From Fusibacter_D sp033549245 (lineage in GTDB: Bacteria > Bacillota > Clostridia > Peptostreptococcales > Acidaminobacteraceae), in contig JAWSUW010000047.1 in NCBI GenBank assembly GCA_033549245.1, positions 1-21,573 of the forward strand: DNA of 21,573 nt, given 5' to 3'. Of this stretch, positions 15,985 to 21,573 are shown piece after piece (positions within the stretch are counted from its first letter, which is position 1; each line of letters opens with the position of its first letter). The notes below the pieces were generated by a model. It ran no database searches. It saw only the letters and a program-made list of their open reading frames with translations, and was not told where the DNA came from. A program made the translations under genes and the position numbers.

Positions 15985-17489
15985 GGCGTCTGTCTCGATT
16001 CAGACAATATTTTTTCTATAGCATTCCAATCCAAGAATTTTTCAACATGCTCTGCCAAGTTGTCATATGCTTTATCCTTTTGAATTTCGAAAGACTGAAG
16101 GTCAGCAATCTCATCCAGTCCCTTTCTTTTTCTAAGAGCATTGATCAATTCATTTCTGAAAGTATCATTGTCAAATATGCCATGGAAGTATGTTCCCATC
16201 ACAAGGCCCTCACCAGCTGTGTAACCGTCAACTTGACCATTTTCATGGAGTAATCCGATAGGAAGTTCCTGAGATGTACATTCAGTCCTTCCCATGTGTA
16301 TCTCATAGCCCTTTATTATGGGATCCTCCAGATGTATGCCTAAAAAATTCGATTGCCAGATTCCCTTACTGTTTGTTGTTATTTTATCCTTGGCAATAAT
16401 CGTATTCACTTTTAAAATTCCAAGTCCATTGACCGATTTAATTCCAGATTCAATTTCAAATGGATCACTGATCCTCTCGCCCAACATTTGATATCCACCA
16501 CAAATCCCAATGATTGGGACTTCATTCCTGTGCGCCTTGTAGATGGCTTGATCTAAGTGAGAATCATGTATGAATTGCATATCATACAGTGTGTTTTTGC
16601 TTCCTGGTATGACAATCAAATCGCAATTTTTAAGATCACTTGGTTTTTCAATATAAGTTACAGAAACAGTTTCCTCATTGTCAAAACAAGTAAAGTCAGA
16701 TAGATTCGATAGATAAGGCAATCTAATCACTCCAATACAAATATCCCCTGAGTCCACCTTGTCATATCTTTCCGTCACACTGTCTTCATCATCAATATTC
16801 AAATCTTTTATAAAAGGAATCACGCCCAAACATGGAATTCCAATTTTGTCTTCGAGCATTTTCACACCTGGCATCAGTAATTCTACATCACCTCGAAATT
16901 TGTTGATTAAAAACCCCTTGATTCTTTTTTGCTCATCGGGCTCAAGCAATAAATAGGTCCCATAAAGAGAGGCGAAAACACCACCTTTGTCAACATCTCC
17001 TATCAAAATTACATCTGTGTCCACAATTTCAGCCAATCCCATGTTTACTATATCCCGATCTCTGAGATTGATTTCAGCTGGTGAACCAGCCCCTTCAATC
17101 ACGATCACATCATGTCTTTCTTCCAAATTCTTAAAAGATCTTGAGATTTCAGGAATCAAATCATTTTTCAGTGTGAAATAATCATATGCCTTGAAATTTC
17201 CAAATACTTTTCCATTCAGAATCACTTGGCTTCCAACATCACTAGTCGGCTTAAGTAGAATCGGATTCATATTCACCGTCGGTCGTACTCTGGAAGCTTC
17301 AGCTTGAACAGCTTGAGCTCTGCCGATTTCATCTCCATCACTCGTAATATAAGAGTTAAGTGCCATGTTTTGAGATTTGAATGGTGCGACATTTACACCT
17401 TTGTTATTCAAAATTCTGCACACTGAGGTCACGATGATGCTTTTGCCCACTGATGATCCGGTTCCTTGAAACATTATTTTTTTCGACAT
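15981..17489 (-). CDS. cobQ: cobyric acid synthase (CobQ/CbiP)
   Basis: The enzyme amidates the b, d, e and g side chains of adenosylcobyrinate a,c-diamide with glutamine and ATP. The 502-residue protein has the P-loop-like GTGSSVGKS (9-17), NPILLKPTSDVGSQVI (75-90), EGAGSPAEINL and a glutamine amidotransferase domain with nucleophile Cys330 in GICGGYQMLGE and a later His in YFHGIFDN. I chose the ATG at 17489, with GGGGGG five bases upstream; the frame stays open further upstream only through the riboswitch terminator. It is the first gene of the operon, directly controlled by the B12 riboswitch. Confidence 0.95.
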   Translation of the reverse strand: MSKKIMFQGTGSSVGKSIIVTSVCRILNNKGVNVAPFKSQNMALNSYITSDGDEIGRAQAVQAEASRVRPTVNMNPILLKPTSDVGSQVILNGKVFGNFKAYDYFTLKNDLIPEISRSFKNLEERHDVIVIEGAGSPAEINLRDRDIVNMGLAEIVDTDVILIGDVDKGGVFASLYGTYLLLEPDEQKRIKGFLINKFRGDVELLMPGVKMLEDKIGIPCLGVIPFIKDLNIDDEDSVTERYDKVDSGDICIGVIRLPYLSNLSDFTCFDNEETVSVTYIEKPSDLKNCDLIVIPGSKNTLYDMQFIHDSHLDQAIYKAHRNEVPIIGICGGYQMLGERISDPFEIESGIKSVNGLGILKVNTIIAKDKITTNSKGIWQSNFLGIHLEDPIIKGYEIHMGRTECTSQELPIGLLHENGQVDGYTAGEGLVMGTYFHGIFDNDTFRNELINALRKRKGLDEIADLQSFEIQKDKAYDNLAEHVEKFLDWNAIEKILSESRQTP

Positions 17490-17510
17490 AATCCCCCCAT
17501 GTAAAATACA

Positions 17511-17542
17511 AATAAAAAAGCACACGCGAAAAAGCGTGTGCT
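17511..17542 (-). terminator. intrinsic terminator of the B12 riboswitch (expression platform)
   Basis: On the minus strand a 9-bp perfect stem, AGCACACGC with GCGTGTGCT (17542-17534 and 17527-17519), closes a 6-base loop and runs into a T tract. It lies between the aptamer and the cobQ start, so the riboswitch probably acts by premature termination when cobalamin is bound. Confidence 0.88.
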
Positions 17543-17549
17543 GATTAAT

Positions 17550-17768
17550 AGAATTCTAACCAATTCACCCGACTTCCCTCCGAAGTAGATCCAAACAACA
17601 AAAATCAAGGCAGGTTTCCTGGCTCATAGATCATCTTACTTTCCTTTCCTTCCCGATTTCTCAGTGGTTATAAAGGATTTCATCACTAATTACAGTAGCG
17701 GGGGCTGCAGAGGATTTTAACCTCTTTCCCTCTTAGCTTAAAGCTAAGCACCTTAATTCGTATTCAAT
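17550..17768 (-). promoter_or_regulatory. cobalamin riboswitch aptamer
   Basis: The minus strand shows the conserved order of a B12 riboswitch. AAGGTGCTTAGC is followed by GAGGGAA, then by GCAGCCCCCGCTACTGT and TGAGCCAGGAAACCTGCC; the last contains the B12 box, AGCCAGGAAACCTGCC, at 17624-17609. A small 3' hairpin (ACTTC / GAAGT with a GGAGG loop) fits the kissing-loop partner. This fills the 314 bp between cobQ and the peroxiredoxin gene together with the promoter and terminator. It should switch the whole cob-btu operon off when B12 is plentiful. The exact ends are approximate. Confidence 0.95.
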
Positions 17769-17778
17769 TTTCTATTTA

Positions 17779-17807
17779 AGTATAAACATGTGTTAGAATT
17801 TTGTCAA
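17779..17807 (-). promoter_or_regulatory. sigma-A promoter of the cobalamin operon
   Basis: On the minus strand a perfect -35 TTGACA (17807-17802) and -10 TATACT (17784-17779) are separated by exactly 17 bp. The predicted start, near 17772, lies immediately before the riboswitch. The -35 overlaps the stop codon of the peroxiredoxin gene. Confidence 0.9.
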
Positions 17808-18265
17808 CACTTGACAATGATATAATCTAAGACTTCTTTGGCATGATCTTTAGCCTTTACATTTCTGAATACTTGCTTGAGCACGAGTCCCTCCATGTAA
17901 ATAAACGTTGATCTTTCAGTACCCTTGACCAATTTTCCATACATTTTTTTCTCTTTTATCACATCAAACCATTCCAATAAAACTTTATCAACATCGCTGA
18001 TCAAATGATATGGCAAATTATTTTTTTCTCGGAATTTTTCATGGCTCTTGAGTGTATCTTTGCTCACACCGTAAATATGAAAACCCTGCTCGCGAAATTC
18101 ATCATATAGTTCGGCAAAGCCCAAAGCTTCAAGTGTGCATGCGGAAGTATTGTCTTTAGGATAAAAGTATAGTACAAAATTTTCTTTTTTAAGTCGTTCC
18201 AATGTCATTTTTGTACCATCAGTCATTTCTAGACTGAACTCGTCTTTGAAATAATTCATATCCAT
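17804..18265 (-). CDS. bcp: peroxiredoxin, BCP/PrxQ type
   Basis: Thiol peroxidases of this family reduce hydroperoxides in the cytosol. The 153-residue protein has the thioredoxin-fold active site YPKDNTSACT with peroxidatic Cys43. In most BCP proteins a resolving cysteine lies five residues later; here that position is Leu48 (ACTLEALGF). The only other cysteine is the C-terminal residue, Cys153. It may therefore work as a 1-Cys enzyme or use Cys153. GGAGG lies four bases before the ATG at 18265 and ten before a second in-frame ATG at 18259, so the start could be either. The gene follows the kinase-like gene by 36 bp. Confidence 0.9.
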   Translation of the reverse strand: MDMNYFKDEFSLEMTDGTKMTLERLKKENFVLYFYPKDNTSACTLEALGFAELYDEFREQGFHIYGVSKDTLKSHEKFREKNNLPYHLISDVDKVLLEWFDVIKEKKMYGKLVKGTERSTFIYMEGLVLKQVFRNVKAKDHAKEVLDYIIVKC

Positions 18266-18301
18266 AATACCTCCGAAATTGATTTGTAAATATTGTATAC
18301 C

Positions 18302-19255
18302 CTATTTATACAAATACTTTTCAAATTTTCCATCGATATCGATAATATATTTCAAGTATTCAAACACTTCGTTATAAAATGAGTCTGAAACTCGTTTTGA
18401 CCAACTGCATAGATCCAGTCCCATTCTGAAAAGATTAAATCTGAACTCATTATTGAAAGAACTGTCAACATCCATATACTGAATGTAGCCATCAAAAAAA
18501 GGCCTTATCAATTCAGGTTTATCTATAAAATATTTACGATAGAGTCCAATGATATCATAATGTTCATTAAAGACGACACATTTTTCAAAATCAAGAATCC
18601 CATTTAAATGATATCTTCCATCGGATTTTTTTTGGACAATAATATTTCTTCCATCATAATCTCTATGACAGAGCCTGCCAACTCTTAGTTCTCTAATATG
18701 TTTATATTCCTCTCTAACTGAATTGATTGCATAATTCAATATCAATTGATCTTCTTCAGGTAAAAATCCTAAATTTGTTATTATCCTCTCGGTATCTTTA
18801 ATGATAAAGTTTTGATACTGTTCTACTGGACTTTGTTTCTCCGAAAGCCAATCACCAAAATAATCAAATTGTTTTGAGGAATGCAACACCCCCATGTCCA
18901 TACCAATCTCATAGAAGATATTCTGAGCATCATAATTTGTCTGAGAATTAAATAATGTTTCCAACATCTCACCCTGGATGTAATTGTATATGGACCACTC
19001 AGTACCTTCTGATGTCTCTCCCATCATTACAATTTTAAGTTTGCTATGCTTGATATGTTTTAAAGCGTTTTCTTCTCTTAGACGCTTATTGGGCTTGTAA
19101 TAGAACTTAATGATTAGATTTTTATTCTCAGTCATAACCTGATAAACATAATTTCTATTAAGATCATGATTACCACATTCCCTGATCGATATCACTGATT
19201 CATGAAACCCATCCTCAATTATTTTCTCTATTAGATCTTCATATGAAAGTTTCAT
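18302..19255 (-). CDS. aminoglycoside phosphotransferase / choline kinase-fold protein
   Basis: The 317-residue protein has the protein-kinase-like APH fold: a nucleotide-binding Lys50 in NLIIKFYY, the catalytic loop CHRDYDGRNII (His197, Asp199, Asn204) and the metal-binding Asp222 in ILDFEK. Such enzymes transfer phosphate to small molecules such as aminoglycosides, choline or sugars; spore-coat CotS-like and homoserine-kinase-like proteins share the fold. The substrate cannot be told, and there is no reason to call it a resistance gene. AGAGGTG precedes the ATG. A TATAAT at 19289-19284 after the tRNA terminator may be its -10, with only a weak -35. Confidence 0.8.
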   Translation of the reverse strand: MKLSYEDLIEKIIEDGFHESVISIRECGNHDLNRNYVYQVMTENKNLIIKFYYKPNKRLREENALKHIKHSKLKIVMMGETSEGTEWSIYNYIQGEMLETLFNSQTNYDAQNIFYEIGMDMGVLHSSKQFDYFGDWLSEKQSPVEQYQNFIIKDTERIITNLGFLPEEDQLILNYAINSVREEYKHIRELRVGRLCHRDYDGRNIIVQKKSDGRYHLNGILDFEKCVVFNEHYDIIGLYRKYFIDKPELIRPFFDGYIQYMDVDSSFNNEFRFNLFRMGLDLCSWSKRVSDSFYNEVFEYLKYIIDIDGKFEKYLYK

Positions 19256-19300
19256 CTGATCACCTCTACTATCACTTAGTCCAATTATATTCCAATTTCC

Positions 19301-19346
19301 AAAAAAAGAAAACTCGCAATATCATCAATTGACAATACTGCGAGTT
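19301..19346 (-). terminator. terminator of the tRNA-Val/tRNA-Gly transcript
   Basis: A long stem formed by 19330-19346 and 19311-19327 (arms starting AACTCGCA, with a few G-U pairs) is followed on the minus strand by TTTTCTTTTTTT. It lies 2 bp after the tRNA-Gly CCA. Confidence 0.85.
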
Positions 19347-19348
19347 AC

Positions 19349-19423
19349 TGGAGCAGAAGACGAGATTCGAACTCGCGACCCTCGCCTTGGCAAGGCGATG
19401 CTCTACCACTGAGCCACTTCTGC
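19349..19423 (-). tRNA. tRNA-Gly (anticodon GCC)
   Basis: The 75-nt gene folds into a complete cloverleaf: acceptor GCAGAAG/CTTCTGC, D arm GCTC/GAGC, anticodon stem TCGCC/GGCGA with loop TTGCCAA, and T arm GCGAG-TTCGAAT-CTCGT. The 3' CCA is encoded. It is 3 bp downstream of tRNA-Val and cotranscribed with it. Confidence 0.97.
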
Positions 19424-19426
19424 AAA

Positions 19427-19502
19427 TGGTGGGAGTAATAGGGTTCGAACCTATGACCCTCTGCTTGTAAGGCAGATGCTCTCCCAGCTGAGCTATACTC
19501 CC
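19427..19502 (-). tRNA. tRNA-Val (anticodon TAC)
   Basis: The 76-nt gene folds fully: acceptor GGGAGTA/TACTCCC, D arm GCTC/GAGC, anticodon stem TCTGC/GCAGA with loop CTTACAA, T arm ATAGG-TTCGAAC-CCTAT, and an encoded CCA. No strong promoter is visible in the 60 bp upstream. Confidence 0.97.
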
Positions 19503-19735
19503 GATTTGATTAATTAAAACTTGTCCAAAAATTGAAAAAATTGCGAGCTTTAAATCATAAATGAAATAAAAACTAACAATATCACTAGTAAATATTTCGC
19601 TTCACTAGATGAACATAGATCTTACGCATTAAAATCTATCGTGTTTGTGTTTTGAGAAGCAAAATACATCAGCATCTGTGTCGATCTTCATAATATGCAG
19701 AATTTAACACATATACTGTCGTATAATGGACAGTA

Positions 19736-19775
19736 GGCTAGTATAGTTTCGCTTCGCGAGAACCATACCTACGCC
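19736..19775 (+). repeat. hairpin repeat module 1 (degenerate)
   Basis: GGCTAGTATAG, TTTCGC, a TTC loop, GCGAGAAC, then CATACCTACGCC form an imperfect inverted repeat with the same plan as the two modules that follow: GCTA at one end, CTACGC at the other, and a TTC-loop hairpin between. Confidence 0.5.
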
Positions 19776-19811
19776 CAATGTTTCCGCTTCGCGGAAAATT
19801 GTAACTACGCG
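19776..19811 (+). repeat. hairpin repeat module 2
   Basis: TTTCCGC (19781-19787), loop TTC and GCGGAAA (19791-19797) form a perfect stem, followed by GTAACTACGCG. From 19803 it shares 19 identical bases, AACTACGCG plus TTTTTTTGCT, with module 3 and its flank (19851-19869). Confidence 0.6.
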
Positions 19812-19826
19812 TTTTTTTGCTTTCGC

Positions 19827-19859
19827 CGCTAATAAGTTTCTTCGAAACTTAACTACGCG
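19827..19859 (+). repeat. dispersed hairpin repeat, copy 2 (module 3)
   Basis: CGCTAATAAGTTTC, loop TTC, then GAAACTTAACTACGCG. Both arms are identical to those at 2581-2615 in reverse orientation, 17 kb away. It is flanked by TTTTTTTGCTTTCGC (19812-19826) and TTTTTTTGCTGTCGC (19860-19874), a 15-bp direct repeat with one mismatch; the right copy forms a hairpin with the A run that follows. Confidence 0.8.
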
Positions 19860-19882
19860 TTTTTTTGCTGTCGCAAAAAAAA

Positions 19883-19945
19883 TGGTGCGCCCTGAGAGGC
19901 TCGAACTCCCAACCTTCTGATTCGTAGTCAGATACTCTATCCAAC
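19883..19945 (-). pseudogene. tRNA-Arg (anticodon ACG) 3' fragment, likely attachment-site remnant
   Basis: Read on the minus strand, the sequence from GTTGGATAGAG onward matches a tRNA-Arg: anticodon stem TCTGA/TCAGA with loop CTACGAA, T arm GGGAG-TTCGAGC-CTCTC, acceptor 3' strand AGGGCGC, then ACCA. The 5' acceptor strand (GCGCCCT expected) and the 5' strand of the D stem are absent; the upstream bases (AACGGTTTGAGGGGT) cannot pair. The gene is thus cut about one quarter in. A tRNA 3' end left alone next to phage and IS sequences is the usual mark of the far end of an integrated element. The junction lies near 19945. Confidence 0.85.
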
Positions 19946-20094
19946 ACCCCTCAAACCGTTGCAAACACTCACTTCTTGCTTAAATTTCCTCTATCAGTGT
20001 ATCTGACTTGTTCAATTTCTTAACTTAATATTACTATATATATAAATAAAAATCAAGAGTATTTTCAAGGTGTGCAAAAGAATATTTATACATT

Positions 20095-21219
20095 TTACAT
20101 ATTCCACATATTGAACTGAGTTTCGATTATTACACCATCTGACTCAAAATCAGATACTACGGTAAGTGGATTAGCCACATAGCCATTAGAAGTCAGTCTA
20201 AAATTATTTCCATCCACCACTTCAAGAGTATACTGCGATGATAACAATCCATATGCTGTTATAATAGCTGTACTAGGAACAATAACCCCATTAACATATT
20301 TATTAACGCTGAAATCCATCGCCCCAAATATACTATAAACGATTCTGTCACTTGGCGTAATCTTATACTCGATTACCTCATTATTCACAACCTCAATTGA
20401 TAACGTTGCTGAAGCGTTTTTATTTACGATTCCCACAGTAACCACAGATGAACCTACAGCATTTGACCACACAACGCCATTATTCATAGTGAGTACAGTA
20501 TCATCCGATACACTCCACTCTAATTCAAATCCATCCACAACGATCTGATTATTCTTAGTGACTATTGGCTCAAGTGTAATGGTATTATTTAGCGTTAATT
20601 CTGCTGATGATTCAGCGAAAGATATACCCCATGATGCAATGCCTGTAGGAATCTCATTAATCTTATCATCATCAGGAAGCAATATATCGCTCTCACAATA
20701 GATATTGAGCAGTCCATTGCTCTCAGTTGTTGTTGTGATAATCTTCCAAGCCTGACCAAATTTGATGATTCTGTCATTGGTCTTAATTTTCTCACTCATG
20801 GTATCACGCTGGACAGTAACCATAATCTTACCATCAATGACTGACATGGTTGAAGCGTTCCCACTTACTGACTGATTTCCAGCGTCAATAATTCCATCCA
20901 TGGTATACAATCCCTCATCAATGACAAAATTGATATTCTGATTGGCTTCAGTGGCAATAAAGCGAGTGTATTGTTTATGATAGGATATGTCCTCTTGAAT
21001 CATAATCCACTGATTACCATCCACAGTGACAACATCCCCTTGTTTAACTTCCCCATCATAGGCATAGAGATATTTTGAATCCTTATAGCCCGATGAGTCT
21101 TTAATTTCCTTGAAGAATATGCGTGTGGCTAGTGTATTATTCACTACAGCATCAAACCTGCGAACGTCAAGAAAAAAGTGGTTCTTTCCAAAGTTGGTTG
21201 ATTTGCTCTCAAAATTCAA
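20095..21219 (-). pseudogene. phage structural-type protein with Ig-like domains, N-terminus replaced by an IS end
   Basis: The open frame codes for 374 residues beginning with TTG at 21219. Residues about 15-185 resemble the N-terminal part of Firmicutes phage virion-associated proteins (VDGNQWIMIQED); residues about 190-275 are a bacterial Ig-like (Big_2-type) domain with LEWSVSDDTVLTMNNGVV, and a second Ig-like unit follows to residue 374. The first 13 or so codons come from the end of the adjacent ISL3-type element, so the phage gene has lost its own start and perhaps 10-25 residues. The reading frame is otherwise intact. It has no recognisable ribosome binding site and overlaps the transposase stop. 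No terminator follows. I infer a prophage remnant; the exact virion role is not known. Confidence 0.6.
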
Positions 21220-21573
21220 GCCGCAATGATTTTTCTTTTAGTAGCTGAAAACCACACCGACCATACATAATTCTTTTTGTTACTTTTATTTTATTTACTT
21301 TTCCTTCTGCTAGTCCATTGTTGTAATCATATATGATCGCGTTTTTTACTGCCTCAATATCGCGTGATATACCATTAATGAAAGAATTGATTTCATTGAT
21401 CTCTAGTGCTTTTGCTTTAGCAATCCATCCTTCCAATTTTTCGACTTTCTTATGCTTCATCAGATCACGAAATGATTCGATTAGTTCAACAACTTGTTTG
21501 AATATCGAATCTCGCAAATAAACTTTTTCCACTATATCTTCTGTCAAACCCTTTACTTTATCAACTTTATGAA
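21180..21573 (-). mobile_element. ISL3-family insertion sequence, right part (continues beyond the window)
   Basis: The element includes the transposase C-terminus and the sequence after its stop. The likely outer end is at 21180, where the plus strand reads GGTTCTTTCCAAAG, resembling an ISL3-type terminal repeat. The other end and any 8-bp target duplication lie outside the window, so the boundary is an estimate. Confidence 0.6.
21209..21573 (-). CDS. ISL3-family transposase, C-terminal part (partial)
   Basis: The frame is open to the right edge; 121 residues are visible. The end of the DDE catalytic domain is clear: YNNGLAEGKVNKIKVTKRIM contains the catalytic Glu in the NGxxEGxxNxxK context, followed by MYGRCGFQLLKEK, as in ISL3 transposases. 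The upstream part, with the zinc-binding domain and the first two catalytic Asp residues, lies outside. No frameshift is visible in this part. The stop lies 11 bp inside the phage-like open frame. Confidence 0.88.
   Translation of the reverse strand, partial: HKVDKVKGLTEDIVEKVYLRDSIFKQVVELIESFRDLMKHKKVEKLEGWIAKAKALEINEINSFINGISRDIEAVKNAIIYDYNNGLAEGKVNKIKVTKRIMYGRCGFQLLKEKSLRLEF

Larger units (their letters stand above)
19503..19882. other. gene-free region with hairpin repeats between the tRNA pair and the tRNA-Arg fragment
   Basis: I see no credible gene here. The first 200 bp are AT-rich and hold no clear signal. A perfect 6-bp hairpin (ACTGTC at 19715-19720, GACAGT at 19729-19734) is followed by three hairpin repeat modules and a TTTTTTTGC/GCAAAAAAA hairpin ending at about 19878. 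An 86-codon frame over 19704-19964 runs through the repeats and the tRNA fragment and is not a gene. Confidence 0.7.

Noticed and set aside
18302..19255. aminoglycoside resistance gene
   Set aside because: Only the general kinase fold is visible; nothing shows an aminoglycoside substrate, and the gene sits in ordinary chromosomal context.
19736..19870. CRISPR array or integron attC cluster
   Set aside because: The modules differ in length and stem sequence, have no regular spacers, and lack attC-type GTTRRRY/RYYYAAC ends.
19883..19960. functional tRNA-Arg gene
   Set aside because: The 5' acceptor strand and the 5' half of the D stem are missing, so no cloverleaf can form.
19704..19964. 86-codon minus-strand frame
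   Set aside because: It is formed by the tRNA-Arg fragment and hairpin repeats; the repeated AKKRVV peptides are just the repeats translated.

Overview
The window reads as chromosome of an AT-rich, Gram-positive-type anaerobe, most likely a member of the Clostridia (Bacillota). The basis is GGAGG-type ribosome binding sites on almost every gene, sigma-A promoters (several with extended -10 elements), tRNA genes with encoded CCA, a cobalamin riboswitch with an intrinsic terminator, and gene families and gene orders typical of Firmicutes. No species can be named from the sequence alone. Nearly all genes lie on the minus strand.

Left region (1-2.6 kb): the first codons of a minus-strand gene leave the left edge. 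It is divergent from greA (transcript cleavage factor). greA converges on a 12-TM MFS transporter across a bidirectional terminator. The transporter promoter lies under two palindromic operators spaced 22 bp apart. A free-methionine-(R)-sulfoxide reductase (msrC) runs divergently from it.

Electron-transfer region (2.66-6.43 kb, minus strand): a type II NADH dehydrogenase with a C-terminal DoxX-like membrane domain is followed by a NusG-domain-II protein, a Gx-transporter-family protein and a long-chain polyprenyl diphosphate synthase. As I recall it, this is the order ndh2-eetA-eetB-dmkB of the Listeria flavin-based extracellular electron transfer (EET) locus. A palindrome-adjacent repeat sits between ndh2 and eetA.

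Cobalamin region (6.5-17.8 kb, minus strand): a near-consensus promoter and a B12 riboswitch with a terminator precede a tightly coupled operon: cobQ (cbiP), cbiB, a CobD-type decarboxylase, a BtuF-like binding protein carrying an extra copper-amine-oxidase-N-type domain, btuC, btuD, cobU, cobS and cbiA, followed without a gap by proS. These genes cover corrinoid uptake, a,c- and peripheral amidation, aminopropanol attachment and nucleotide-loop assembly. Corrin-ring synthesis genes are not in the window.

Right region (17.8-21.6 kb): a PrxQ/BCP peroxiredoxin, an aminoglycoside-phosphotransferase-fold kinase, and tRNA-Val(UAC) and tRNA-Gly(GCC) with a terminator. Then comes about 380 bp without genes that contains an array of hairpin repeats, a 3' fragment of a tRNA-Arg(ACG) gene with its 5' end missing, and mobile DNA: a phage structural-protein fragment with Ig-like domains and an ISL3-family transposase running off the right edge. 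The tRNA fragment probably marks the end of an integrated element.

The most unusual structure is a small dispersed repeat ending in ACTACGCG-type sequence. At three places it abuts a perfect hairpin, and one arm of that hairpin is duplicated on the far side of the repeat, as expected of an insertion that targets palindromes or terminators.
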